The notes: generated from the sequence alone by a model not told the origin. Positions 29,773-42,706 are shown, counted from the stretch's first letter. The stretch: 64,000 bases of DNA from Arsenophonus sp046530935 (GCA_046530935.1 JBHEQW010000001.1:37055-101054), one strand, 5' to 3'. Made by a program: numbers and translations.

Positions 29773-30726
29773 ATGAAACAACAAAAAAACTTTTCAATAA
29801 CACCTTATTTAGAATTTGACCGTGAGCATTTGGCGAGACTAGGTGATTCTATTCCACTAGAGCTACTAACAGATAAAGAACTGCTGAAACTGAAAAGTAT
29901 CAATGATGAAATTTCAATGGATGAAGTAAATAGAATTTATCTTCCTATTTCACGGCTACTTAATTTCTATATCAGTTCAAATTTAGGTAGACAAACAGTT
30001 TTAGAACAGTTTTTAGGTAGCAATAGCACTAAAATACCTTATGTTATCGGCATTGTAGGTAGTGTTGCTGTTGGTAAAAGTACAACAGCCAGTCTATTAC
30101 AAACTTTATTGAGTCGGTGGCCTGAACATCGTAAAGTTGATCTTATCACAACAGATGGGTTTTTATATCCAAATCATATTTTAAATGAACGTGGAATAAT
30201 GAAGAAAAAAGGATTCCCAGAATCCTACGATACGTATCGCTTAATAAACTTTATTTATAAAATAAAATCAGGAGTTAAAGAAGTTAGCGCTCCGATATAC
30301 TCACATATCACTTATGATATTGTTCCAGGTAAAAAGCAAGTGATTAAAAAACCTGATATTCTTATTTTAGAAGGCTTAAACATTCTACAAAACGAAATGG
30401 ATTATCCAGACATCAAACATAATGTTTTCGTATCTGATTTTATCGATTTTTCTATTTATATTGATGCACCAGAAAATTTATTGGAAAAATGGTATATCAG
30501 TCGATTTTTAAAATTCTACCAAGGTGCTTTCTCCGACCATCACACATATTTTTACCATTATTCAAAATTACAGCAAGAAGAAGTGATCAACACTGCTAAA
30601 ACAATATGGGAAGAAATTAATAAAATAAATTTAGAAAAAAATATAATACCAACCAAAGAAAGAGTTAATTTGATCATAACTAAAGGGTATAATCATTCAA
30701 TCACAAATATTAGATTAAGAAAATGA
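29773..30726 (+). CDS. coaA: Type I pantothenate kinase
   Basis: CoaA phosphorylates pantothenate with ATP, the first and rate-limiting step of coenzyme A synthesis. From the ATG at 29773 it has 317 residues (E. coli 316). The Walker A motif GSVAVGKST lies near residue 95, followed by LITTDGFLYPN, MKKKGFPESYD and KPDILILEGLNILQ. The family's feedback-inhibition surface (VSDFIDFSIYIDAPE) is present. An in-frame TTG two codons upstream is unlikely as start. It converges with birA 42 bp away, the same arrangement as in E. coli (murB-birA, coaA, tRNAs-tufB). Confidence 0.96.
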   Translation: MKQQKNFSITPYLEFDREHLARLGDSIPLELLTDKELLKLKSINDEISMDEVNRIYLPISRLLNFYISSNLGRQTVLEQFLGSNSTKIPYVIGIVGSVAVGKSTTASLLQTLLSRWPEHRKVDLITTDGFLYPNHILNERGIMKKKGFPESYDTYRLINFIYKIKSGVKEVSAPIYSHITYDIVPGKKQVIKKPDILILEGLNILQNEMDYPDIKHNVFVSDFIDFSIYIDAPENLLEKWYISRFLKFYQGAFSDHHTYFYHYSKLQQEEVINTAKTIWEEINKINLEKNIIPTKERVNLIITKGYNHSITNIRLRK

Positions 30727-30768
30727 TTTAAATCATTATGCCAATGATTAGCTTCAACTTAATTCTTG

Positions 30769-31740
30769 TTAATTATATGGTCGCAATGAAATTTCATCAC
30801 CTATATAAGAAACAATTTTACAATTTTGTTCTAACAAAATTGCACCGCGTTCATTAATCCCTTTCACAATACCGACCTCAAGATTGTTACCAATATGTAG
30901 TCTTACTTTTTTATCTAAAAAATTATCCAATACAAGCCAACGTTTAATAAATGGAAGAAGGCCATATTTTTCAAATTGCACTAATTCATGGCGTAATGCC
31001 AAAATAATTTTAGCAGCGATCATATTTCTTTCTATTTGAATACCATCATGCTGAAGATTAATCCATCCTTGATTTATATTTATTTCATAATTGTAACTCA
31101 TTGCAATATTAAGCCCAACACCAATCACAATATTCACTGAATCAGCAGTTTTACCTCTCATTTCAATTAAAATACCAGCAAGCTTTTTTTCATTAAGAAT
31201 GATATCATTAGGCCATTTAATTTTTATATTACTGCCACTTAATTTATTAAGTGTCTCAGCTATCACAATCCCAGCAACTAAACTTACCTCAATGGCTGCA
31301 GCCGGTCCTTGTTCTAAATGCCAGTATAATGATAAATAAAGATTACAGCCAAAAGGAGAAACCCAATATCGACCACGACGACCTCTACCGGCTGTTTGAT
31401 ATTCAGCAACACAAACATCACCTAAACTTAATTTATCAATACGTTCAAATAGATATTGATTAGTAGAATTGATAACCGATTTTACAATTATATTTCCAGA
31501 TCTCACTAAATCATAAATTCGTTCATGGTCTAATAAATCTATTTTTCTAGTAAGTTGATAACTATCAGTGCTAATAATATTAACCTCAATACCCCATTCA
31601 CGTAGTGTATTAATATGTTTATTAAAACTCATTCTAAGTTGCGTCATGCCACCAAATAATTTACATAACTGCTCGTATGAATACTTTCTACCATCAGAAA
31701 GTATTTTGATGAGTTTTAAAGGGATAGCTATTTCTTTCAT
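30769..31740 (-). CDS. birA: Bifunctional biotin-[acetyl-CoA-carboxylase] ligase and biotin operon repressor
   Basis: BirA makes biotinyl-AMP and attaches biotin to AccB; as a dimer it represses the bio operon. The catalytic domain is intact: GRGRRGRYWVSPFGCNLYLS, IKWPNDI, and KLAGILIEMRG with the active-site lysine. The C-terminal SH3-like domain follows (about 275-323). The N-terminal helix-turn-helix (about 20-50) reads QLCKLFGGMTQLRMSFNKHI where E. coli has QLGETLGMSRAAINKHI, a net gain of three residues in the DNA-binding region. Length is 323 against 321. Its ATG overlaps the murB stop by 4 nt, so the two are co-translated. Confidence 0.96.
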   Translation of the reverse strand: MKEIAIPLKLIKILSDGRKYSYEQLCKLFGGMTQLRMSFNKHINTLREWGIEVNIISTDSYQLTRKIDLLDHERIYDLVRSGNIIVKSVINSTNQYLFERIDKLSLGDVCVAEYQTAGRGRRGRYWVSPFGCNLYLSLYWHLEQGPAAAIEVSLVAGIVIAETLNKLSGSNIKIKWPNDIILNEKKLAGILIEMRGKTADSVNIVIGVGLNIAMSYNYEININQGWINLQHDGIQIERNMIAAKIILALRHELVQFEKYGLLPFIKRWLVLDNFLDKKVRLHIGNNLEVGIVKGINERGAILLEQNCKIVSYIGDEISLRPYN

Positions 31741-32777
31741 GAAATAGCATCCATAGCGTTTACTTCACCATATTTACCAATAAAACGCACTTCTGGTTCT
31801 AGTGTAATAGCAAATTTTGCTATAACTTTTTTTTGGATATAACGGGCTAAATTTACGATATCTTTTCCAGTCGCATTATTTTTATTAATTAAAACTAATG
31901 CTTGCTTCATATGTACAGCAGCACCACCATATTGATAACCCTTTAGATCACATTGATCAATTAGCCATCCGGCAGCAAGCTTCATTGTACCATTGGTTTG
32001 AGGATACTCTGGACATCGAGGGTAACGAGCCTTTATTTCATTTGCAACCATACTAGAAATAATAGGATTTTTAAAAAAACTACCTGCATTACCTACTAAA
32101 AATGGATTGGGTAACTTACTTTGCCTAATTTTACAAACAATATTAAAAATAGTTTCTGCTGTTACTATTTGTGCTACTAATGAATTCAAACCAACGTATG
32201 TTAATACTGGTTGCCATAGTTTGTTAAGTCTCAAACCAACTGAAACAACAGCAAAATTTTTACAATATTTATGCTTAAAAATACTATCTCGATAACTGAA
32301 TTGACATGTAGCGGCATCTAAACAATATTGCTTGCCATTATTAAGATCAACAATATCTACGTATTGACATACGTCTTTAAATTCCATGCCATAGGCACCG
32401 ATATTCTGTATAGGAGCTGCTCCTACAGATCCTGGAATTAACGCCATGTTTTCTAATCCATAGATGCCATTTTTTATAAGTGTTTTAACTAATTTATGCC
32501 AATTATTTCCTGCTCCAACATGAATAAACCATTCTTGAGATGATTCAGTTATCTCTAAAGCTGTAATTTGATTTAAAATCACTAGACCATCAAAGTCACT
32601 AATAAAAAGAACATTACTCCCACCACCCAATAATAAAACAGGCCATCCTTTTAGTTGCGCATTTTTCCATAACATAAGCAATTCTGCTACTGAAGTAGCT
32701 GAGTATATTACTTTTGCCTTAGCTGCAAGACTAAAAGTATTATACTTTTTTAATTCATTATGATTGATAAAATCCAT
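31737..32777 (-). CDS. murB: UDP-N-acetylenolpyruvoylglucosamine reductase
   Basis: MurB uses NADPH and FAD to reduce enolpyruvyl-UDP-GlcNAc to UDP-MurNAc, a committed step of peptidoglycan synthesis. The 346-residue protein (342 in E. coli) has the FAD site VLLLGGGSNVLF, IPGSVGAAPIQNIGAYG, the catalytic serine in GNAGSFFKNP, and the catalytic glutamate in LEPEVRFIG. It is a type I MurB. It begins MDFINHNELKKYNTFSLAAK. Retention of MurB suggests the cell still makes a wall. Confidence 0.97.
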   Translation of the reverse strand: MDFINHNELKKYNTFSLAAKAKVIYSATSVAELLMLWKNAQLKGWPVLLLGGGSNVLFISDFDGLVILNQITALEITESSQEWFIHVGAGNNWHKLVKTLIKNGIYGLENMALIPGSVGAAPIQNIGAYGMEFKDVCQYVDIVDLNNGKQYCLDAATCQFSYRDSIFKHKYCKNFAVVSVGLRLNKLWQPVLTYVGLNSLVAQIVTAETIFNIVCKIRQSKLPNPFLVGNAGSFFKNPIISSMVANEIKARYPRCPEYPQTNGTMKLAAGWLIDQCDLKGYQYGGAAVHMKQALVLINKNNATGKDIVNLARYIQKKVIAKFAITLEPEVRFIGKYGEVNAMDAIS

Positions 32778-32821
32778 AATATCAAAAACTCAATTCGTAT
32801 ATAATTGTTATACAGCTCTCA

Positions 32822-32848
32822 CATACCATCATAGATGGTATGGTTTTT
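32822..32848 (+). terminator. Terminator-like hairpin upstream of murB
   Basis: CATACCATC-ATA-GATGGTATG (9-bp perfect stem, 32822-32842) is followed on the plus strand by GTTTTT. No plus-strand gene is left upstream, so it may be a relic, or may act on the minus strand as a leader hairpin of murB. Confidence 0.5.
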
Positions 32849-32849
32849 G

Positions 32850-32935
32850 AATAAATTAAGTTTAACTCAGAACCAATCTTTCATAGATTGTATTTAAGTT
32901 TTATTGAGTTCATGATGCATATTTCTCGTAATATA
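32850..32935 (-). mobile_element. Fragment of an IS481-like element
   Basis: TTAAGTTTAACTCAGAACCAATCTTTCATAGATTGTA is close to the 3' end of the copy at 0.44 kb (SMKDWL-like tail on the minus strand). Only this end is present. Confidence 0.5.
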
Positions 32936-34060
32936 AAGTTTATAGAAATTCTATCTTATTCTACCTGATTAATCTCATGGATTATCTCAATAACAGAGAG
33001 ATAATATACCATGAAAATTTCACTATATAGCTATCCACAAAACCAGATTTTTATCTATGATCCATTTAATAAACTTATCCTTAATGCTGCTAGGCAGCTA
33101 ATAATCACCAAATATTGAGAATTGCCTATCAAAAGAGCCATGCTACGATAACATCATGAACACCACCTTTTCAACATGCTTATATGCCTGTATCATACGC
33201 AACGATTATTTAGCGAAATAATCTATTTAGATAAATCTTAATGATATTAATAGTAAACTACTTAATATGTCATGTGGATCACAAAGCGTCAACAAAATAT
33301 TCTTCAACAGTTCGTTTCTGGATCCTTAGCTAAGGCGTGCGCAAACATCTAAGAATTTCTACTTTAGCTTGAATATGCTAGCCATACCCGTAAATAATTT
33401 TTATAAAGCCTTCTGCCTTTTCATTGAAAAGGCAGAGCTCTCTTTGAGAGCAATTACAAACAAACTGAAATAGCAATGGCTTAAAGAACACAGGCAATAC
33501 TGCCTAAGTGATTTAAGCGATATTCGTTATATTTATTTCTAGGCCGATGATATATATAGCCATATCAAGCAAGATTATTACCTTTGCCTACTGCTCATTA
33601 TGGTCAGTGCTAAGTATGAGTCTAAGGAGCCAGTTGTGTTCAAAGATAATCATGAAAAATGAGAAGCGAACTTTGCCAAATTTCTCAAAGGCTTATTACA
33701 AACTTAAGACTTAATTGTCTCTCTCAAACTGTTTCTACTGGAAACAGTATCCTTGGTTTTTAGAATGCAATGGATAGATATTCCATAACACGCAACATCA
33801 ACGCTGTTTTGTACATAAGATAGCTAATGTAGTACAAGCCTCTTCTCCACTACACATATCCTACAAATCTATACAACTGAAAGTTAAGGCTGAGAGCTAC
33901 CGGTAAAGAACGACAAATCAAATTGAATCGGCTTTTGATACAGTTCAGTCTACAAGACTGATGAGCAAAGAACTCTGCTGGTTCAAGAAAAAAGAACCCT
34001 CTAAATGCTATTTAAGTTGGTACACTTTCCTCAGAAAGTGTATAATCGGCTTGGGATATT
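32936..34060 (+). mobile_element. Decayed IS256-like element
   Basis: Plus-strand remnant with an ACAGAGAGATAATATACC leader shared with the copy at 56.1 kb, an N-terminal ILQQFVSGSLAKACAN-like fragment (33300-33350), a CLSDLSDIRYIYF fragment (33510-33535) and KKEPSKCYLSW near 34000. Broken throughout. Confidence 0.6.
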
Positions 34061-34069
34061 ATTTTAGCT

Positions 34070-34098
34070 CTTGGTTATCCTACTGATAACCAAGATTT
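34070..34098. terminator. Hairpin with 10-bp stem
   Basis: CTTGGTTATC-CTACT-GATAACCAAG followed by ATTTTA on the plus strand, between two IS remnants. A second hairpin (ACACTTT-CCTCAG-AAAGTGT, 34022-34041) lies just before. Possibly IS-derived terminators. Confidence 0.4.
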
Positions 34099-34139
34099 TA
34101 ATAAAGCGTAGCATTACCATTATGCAGCAGATTTGCTAA

Positions 34140-35180
34140 TAACTCAAGTTTTACTACCTTATACTTATTAGTATAATTCTCGACTGTACATCTAAACATA
34201 TATCAATGCAGTGTGATTTTAAAATTTTAACCAGAATTAAAATGATAGCTTTGCAGTTCATCTTCTATGAGACAGTCAAACTTGCAAATCACAAGCGTAT
34301 ATTTCAGTCCATTCGTTTAAGTATGTATATCTGTTGAGCTAAATTCGTCTTTTTATACCAATCCTTATACACAAACTATAAAATTTATATTTTCTGGTTT
34401 CTGAAAATTTTCGTAGCACAAAAAGGCTGTCTATAAATTTTTTGTTATTTTAGGTGCGTATCCAGATAAATAGCCAACAGAAAACTATTGATTAAGATAA
34501 TGTACTAAACATCAAGTGCATTGGCCTCTGTCCTGGTTTTATAAACACTGATAAATTCATCTAATTGCACGTTCTATATCTTGAAAAAATAACGTACTTA
34601 AATTTTGTTTTTCATTTTCTTGAAATATTTCAGATCTACGTAAATGTAACAGATAACAATGGTGGTAGCTTTTAAACGCATTATGCTTCAAGTTTCATAA
34701 TGTACTTTCACTTCCACATTTACCTTCATAATTTTATACAAATTCCACCATCCTACTTTTTGATTTATATAAAAACATCGATTAATTAAGTGTAAATAGA
34801 AATACAATGGCGTCCAAAAATTCACATCAACTACTTCATCTATCACTGCAACCTGTTCTCAAAAGCAAGAGAAACGTTTTTTACAGAAAAAACACTATAG
34901 CTCTTCATGTAAGCTATAGACATCGTCTTGTTGTCATCGGTAGAATTAGTTTCTACCAACAACTTTTGTTAACATATCTGTTTAGCAGAACATCATTTTT
35001 TTGTACTTTATAAACGGTAAGTTATTGTATGCTATCATATACTTTCCGAAAGATGATGCAGATTCTTTAATAACTTGGAGAGTAGCTTTGATTTTAGATG
35101 GTATAATATTACATGATGATGGAGCTTCATAAGCATGATAATTTTTAGGCATCAAATATATCATGCTAGCAGTAAACATT
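34140..35180 (-). mobile_element. Decayed IS481-like element, third copy
   Basis: Aligns by eye with the copies at 0.4 and 21.6 kb: ATATCAATGCAGTGTGATTTTA, AATGATAGCTTTGCA, and CAAAAAGGCTGTCTATAAATTTTTTG recur in order, and the 5' side continues to about 35180. No open frame survives. Confidence 0.6.
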
Positions 35181-35295
35181 TTGGAATGAATAGGGATATT
35201 GGAGCAGAATCGGATCTATATAATGATCCTGTAACAAATCTCTAATCTAGTAGCATAGAGATATATATTTGATATGTAAAGAAGACTTATAACAT

Positions 35296-35347
35296 CAGAC
35301 AATGATTAAGAACATCATACAATTGTGATGTACTTAATCATTGTCTG
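35296..35347. terminator. Long hairpin overlapping the 3' end of 5S rRNA
   Basis: CAGACAATGATTAAG (35296-35310) is perfectly complementary to CTTAATCATTGTCTG (35333-35347), with a further ACATCA/TGATGT inner stem. The right arm includes the last seven bases of 5S, so the hairpin would compete with the 5S terminal stem. Probably the rrn terminator or a 3' processing signal. Confidence 0.6.
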
Positions 35348-35460
35348 GCAGTTTCCTACTCTCACATGGGGAGGCCCCACACTACCATCGGCGCTACGGC
35401 ATTTCACTTCTGAGTTCGGCATGGGTTCAGGTGGGACCACCGCGCTATTCCCGCCAGACA
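35341..35460 (-). rRNA. rrf: 5S ribosomal RNA
   Basis: The minus strand gives about 120 nt that follow E. coli 5S: TGTCTGGCGGGAATAGCGCG at the 5' end, CCATGCCGAACTCAGAAGTG in the middle and CCCCATGTGAGAGTAGG near the 3' end. The 5' TGTCTGG pairs with 3' CCAGACA. It lies 182 bp after 23S and looks intact. Confidence 0.97.
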
Positions 35461-35642
35461 AATTATTTTTTATTTATTCTGGTTCATTTCGCTGCCTAGT
35501 TTTGCCTTTAATTTTGGACAGACTGGACTTTCTCATAACTTCAGTATACTACAAGCTATACCACACTCAGATAATTTCTGAGAAATTCAATCAAAAAACA
35601 AGCTAAAATTCTTTATCTCTTTCAAAACACCTTCGGTGTTGT

Positions 35643-38653
<3,011 letters not shown>

Positions 38654-39269
38654 TCACAACCCGAAGGTGTCTTTTTTTAGGTTATGGGTTGCGTGTTAAT
38701 TTAACTAATTCTTTGCTTGGGAGCAATTATGCTGCCGGCCTTGCGTACTTTTATTGAGTAAAGTCTATATCTAGAAAACAAAATCATTTATAGATATAAA
38801 TATAAGCACCACAACAATTGATGCATAACTTACTACTGCGCACTGGCGGTATAACACATTTTCCTAAAACAACACACTCACTCATAACACTTTTTATCAT
38901 AAAAAGTCCAACTGATTGGAGTTTTGAGAATTCTCTACACATTTTAATGTGTATATTCCAATTTTTAGCTTATTCTAAATTGTTAAAGAGCATTATTAAT
39001 GAAAAATTAAAACAAAAGTAAAGTGTATTGTGAGAAAACAAAATGATTTTCAGACACAATCATTACAACAAAATATTGATGCGCAAATTTACCATACAGT
39101 AAATTTCCAGTAAATCCTTTTCCTCTGCTTAGATGAAATTTAAAAATTTCTTATTCGCTGTAAAATGTTAATGTTTTAAGAGCCTAAACAAAGAGATCAA
39201 AAAGATTTTCAGCCAATTTAAAATTAGCTTTGTGAGCTCTTAACTTACTCTTACTTTAGAGTAAGAGAT
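38654..39269 (-). other. 16S-23S spacer region, no tRNA; spacer boxA
   Basis: About 600 bp between the dead 16S and 23S. No spacer tRNA (Glu, Ile or Ala) can be found, although enteric rrnB carries tRNA-Glu. On the minus strand TGCTCTTTAACAATTTAG (38975-38992) is the canonical spacer boxA antitermination site. A CTTACTCT-TACTTT-AGAGTAAG hairpin lies at 39245-39266. Confidence 0.7.
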
Positions 39270-39655
39270 AAGTTAATTCTTCAACCACATATCTCCAACT
39301 TCCTACAGTTACTTTGTTACGACTTAACCTATTTAATCATGAGGTTAAGCTATCTATATTTAGATTTCCTATCTATCTTTAGATTTCCTATCTATATTTA
39401 GATTTCAATGAGTATAACGCTCAATGTTGTACAAAACAAGAAAATATATTTATCTAACCCTAGTCTAATATACTGTGATATTAAAATTAATAGTTTCCAG
39501 TAGTTTCTACTCTAGCCTTTCAACTAGATCTACATAGTTTTCTATTGGTCATATAGAAACTTACTTCATTCCATTTCTGCTTGACTTGCATGTGTTATAC
39601 CTGCTTATAACATTCAATCATAAACTATGATCAAAGCATTTAAATTAAAGCTTAA
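39270..39655 (-). pseudogene. rrs: 16S rRNA pseudogene (internally deleted, about 390 nt left)
   Basis: Both ends of a 16S gene are recognisable on the minus strand. The 5' end keeps TATGATTGAATGTTATAAGC-type sequence (E. coli TTGATCATGGCTCAGATTGA region, read here as CTTTGATCATAGTTTATGAT), AACACATGCAAGTCAAGCAG and ACTACTGGAAACTATTAAT. The 3' end keeps TTGTACAACATTGAGC, GATAGCTTAACCTCATGATT and AAGTCGTAACAAAGTAACTG. The central 1.1 kb is gone and the anti-Shine-Dalgarno end is corrupted. It sits where 16S belongs in this rrn operon, so it is a dead member of the operon. Confidence 0.9.
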
Positions 39656-39862
39656 AGAATGTCGTTGCTTCCACATAACGACACATTTTTGTTGAATTAA
39701 TGTTATTAACATTCTTTAATAAAATTAAAGCTTATTAAGCGCTCGTATATAATTTAAGCGCTCGTATATAATTTAACTGTTTTGTCACTCCTTAAAAGAG
39801 TGATGATTAAATTATTATTAGTTCTGATAATGCCTTATCTTGCGAGTACAAGTACAGATTAA

Positions 39863-39884
39863 CTGATTAATTATTTAAAGAGCA
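39863..39884 (-). promoter_or_regulatory. rrn leader boxA
   Basis: On the minus strand TGCTCTTTAAATAATTAATC matches the enteric rrn leader boxA region (TGCTCTTTAACAATTTATCAG). It is the binding site for NusB-NusE (S10) antitermination complexes. Confidence 0.75.
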
Positions 39885-39925
39885 TACTACATAGTATCAT
39901 AGTATATCTATGTTAATATAACTAG

Positions 39926-39949
39926 AACTCTTTTCACTTCTAAAGTCAA
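39926..39949 (-). promoter_or_regulatory. Remnant of rrn P2 promoter
   Basis: TTGACT (39944-39949, minus strand) has the position and sequence of the rrnB P2 -35 box. The hexamer 16 bp downstream is TTCTAG, a poor -10, where E. coli has TATTAT. A clear P1 is not visible further upstream. The promoter may be weakened or dead. Confidence 0.4.
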
Positions 39950-39955
39950 GTGTTT

Positions 39956-40879
39956 ATTTTTATTTTTCTTTAACTTACTTTAAGTTGATAAAACTTAATT
40001 TAATCTATAGTTCTATTCCAAATTAATTGGTAAGCATTATAGATAGCCTTTGGCACCTTTGGCAAGCAATAATTGAAAATTTAACTGTTTTTTTTGATAA
40101 AAAAATTTTGTTTATGTTGTCAACTATCTATATCTAAATCTAAATTTTTAATTTGTTTATAAAAATTATTTAGAAAAAATTATCGAGCGCAAGGTTATGT
40201 AAGAAATGATTTCTTATTATTAAATATCTATTAGTACTATACTTTTCTAAAGTAGATAAAACTAAGCATATTTTAAAATTCTATTTATTTTATTCTATTT
40301 TTAGATCATCAAATAGCAAAGACCATCACAAATATGGTTTTGCAATCCAAATATATTTATGATGATCTTATTTATTCAATGCTTGAATAAAATATAATAT
40401 TTAAATATTACATTATTTAAATTGCCTAAAATAAGCAAAAATATTAATTACTCTTAATGAGATATCAATGTAATATTGATATATTAATTATACATCAACT
40501 ATTGCGCTTTCCTTATTCCCTCTTAATGGGTGGTTATTCGGTGGTTATTCAACCCCACCACGGCACAAAAAAAATTTTATATTTATAGTTTAGTCTGTTC
40601 TTTTTGGATTTCTTCTTAATCTTAAGATGCAGCATTATTACTTCAGATAATATCTAATTTCGTAAATACCTTTAAGATAAATTTTTCATGGCAATGACAT
40701 CTCTAATTGTATTGAATTTATTGATATTGAATTTATTTAGCAACTTAATTTAGATTAAAACGTTACCATATCTAAAACTCTAATATACCAGAAATGAAGA
40801 TAATGCCACTATAGTTAAGTTAGTATATGGCAAATGTTAAGGCTGCGTTCACTCTAATATTTCGCAAATCTGTTCTCTA
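39956..40879. other. Non-coding DNA upstream of the rrn operon
   Basis: More than 900 bp with no recognisable gene on either strand. murI, btuB and trmA, which precede rrnB in E. coli, are absent. A short duplication (GGTGGTTATTC twice, about 40529-40550) is visible. Confidence 0.4.
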
Positions 40880-41240
40880 ATTCTTAAATTTGGTGACACT
40901 GTTTAACGCCATGTTTATAAATTAAAAATACCATTATAGCTAGAGCCAGAGCCTGCTCAAGGTTTTCCAACCAAACAAGAGACCAGATTAAATGCAATTA
41001 AAATGGTTATTTTTTCGAAGCACAGCTCTTCTTACAAGAGGTTTTGTAGCTTCATGTCGGAAAAAAACAGATTCAATTAGATTCAGCGCTTTCTTAACGC
41101 CACTTAAGATGACGTAGAAAGTAGCATAATACCCAGCAGTTCTTCTAGATCTTTTTCTAGCTTATTTTCATATCTGTATGACACTTCCTTTGCTGAAAAT
41201 CTTGCCAACAAAACATCAATGAATATGTTATTAGCGTCAT
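40880..41240 (-). mobile_element. IS256-like transposase, 3' part
   Basis: The minus strand reads NIFIDVLLARFSAK, then KLEKDLEELLG, then VALRK-LI-LNLFF and FEKITILIAFNLV, the ordered C-terminal blocks of an IS256 transposase (LEKDLEELLAFYDFPAEHW, RTTNPIESTF, MVFKLV). This is the clearest C-terminal fragment of the family in the window. Confidence 0.75.
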
Positions 41241-41968
41241 CATACATCTATTTGCTAATCACATTTTCCGCAGTAACTCAGCCTTTATTAACCCTATTCC
41301 AACTAAAGATATTAATATGGCATATTACTATAATATCTTGTCTAATCATAGATTATTCACACTATCACAGAATGTGCTATGACCTTAAGATAATAGCTAA
41401 AAAACAAAAGCTTACCTTTCTAATAAAAGGATCCCAAATGTACAGATCTCCTGGCAAATGCACTCAATATTCTGTATATTGACAGACTACTTTTTTATCA
41501 AAACCCAGCTTAGGACAAGCTACTAATCGTGGTCTACATCACATAAAGCCCAAGATCGAGAGATCCATGTAAAGAATAAAATTATTGAAAAGTGTTGTAA
41601 AATATGTTAGCCGTTTTATTGCATATGATTTTTGATAAAGAATTTATTCTTTTCTAGGATGGAGTTAAATATGATGAAGTTAAATGGTACGTAATCTTTA
41701 TAAATAAGTATGAAATTAGGTTTTACCATCACTTAATAATAAGGTTGTATAATTGCAGAATTATTTGTAAGGAATTTTACATTCAAAATATAAATAGTTA
41801 TAATAGCCTATTAAAAGAATTTTCTGAGTAAATTTCATAGTATAGGCTCGCTTTATGTGCTAAATTTTCTGCTTTGGAGAAAGTTATTTTAAAGCACAAC
41901 AATTGAAATACAGACGTGGCAAAGGTTATTTCTTTAAAAGAAAAGAAAAGTAATAACCTTTGCCACCA
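41241..41968 (+). mobile_element. IS1595-like element remnant
   Basis: Plus strand KEFYIQNINSYNSLLKEF (about 41770-41825) is the HIQHVNAYHSRLK block of ISXO2-type transposases. The 3' part ends in a perfect 15-bp inverted repeat (41917-41931 and 41953-41967, GTGGCAAAGGTTATT and its complement) separated by 21 nt. Confidence 0.65.
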
Positions 41969-42149
41969 TAGCTCTATTTATCCACATGTAGATCTAAACC
42001 AATTCACAAGATACATACAATAACAGCGATAAATAAATTGCTGATCATATCACCAAATATTACGCAAATACTTCTGTGATACTGAAGTGTCAGATACAGT
42101 AAATTGTTAAAAGATCTATGAACAGTATGCAAATTACAGGAATTATATA

Positions 42150-42300
42150 ATTTCTAGCAAAAAAGAGATTAACGAACAAAAACCTAATCTTAGCTAAATT
42201 AATTATACTGTAATTGATATAGGTAGCAAGGAATATGGTACTTTTTCTGGCTTAATCTATAAATTATATCAACTACTAAAAAAGATAATTATGTAAACAA
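42150..42300 (+). pseudogene. mioC: mioC pseudogene fragment
   Basis: The plus strand reads SSKKEINEQKPNLS, a stop, then INYTVIDIGSKEYGTFSGLI and YKLYQLL. E. coli MioC has EALQEQKPDLS, then VRFGAIGIGSREYDTFCGAI and DKLEAEL. MioC is a flavodoxin-like protein encoded directly upstream of oriC and mnmG, and this is exactly the location here. Only the C-terminal half is recognisable and it contains stops. Confidence 0.8.
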
Positions 42301-42605
42301 ACAGTGTTGGATAAATAAAAAGCAAATAAATACTGATAATTTTACTAAAATCATAGAATAACCAGTAGTTATCCATTTAATAAAATTAAATGCTAAACTT
42401 AGTTATGTATAACTAGCTAAGTTAATCTCAGTTTATACAGAGTATACTTACTTATTATTCACACCTAGAGATGATAACCATCATAATGATTTTTTTATAA
42501 AAATTACCTTTATCTACAGAAGATTGCGATCTTAATAATAGATATAATAAAAATAAGATCTTATTTATTAGATCTATTATATTTATTAGATCTATTATAA
42601 ATATA
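42300..42605. other. oriC: Chromosomal replication origin (oriC)
   Basis: Between the mioC remnant and mnmG, the plus strand aligns in order with the reverse complement of E. coli oriC: an R4-like box GTTGGATAA (42306), AACCAGTAGTTATCCATT (R3, 42369), TATGTATAA (R2, 42404), CAGTTTATACAGA (42431), TTATTCACA (42455), and R1 TTATCTACA (42510) followed by GAAGATTGCGATCTTAATAA. The unwinding element (42551-42600) has GATCT-containing AT-rich repeats, including an 18-bp perfect tandem pair (42564-42599), and Dam sites at 42528, 42557, 42571 and 42589. All boxes except possibly TTATTCACA deviate from the TTATCCACA consensus by one or more bases. Confidence 0.9.
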
Positions 42606-42706
42606 TATATAACTTATTTTAAGCGAGAACAACAAAACTTATCTTTATAACAAAAGTCTAGAGAAATTAATTTCCTTAGTTTATATTCAAAATATAAGGT
42701 TTATAC

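Noticed and set aside
38654..39269. Possible spacer tRNA between 16S and 23S
   Set aside because: Searched for Glu, Ile and Ala tRNA sequences and T-arm GTTCGA-type motifs on the minus strand and found none.
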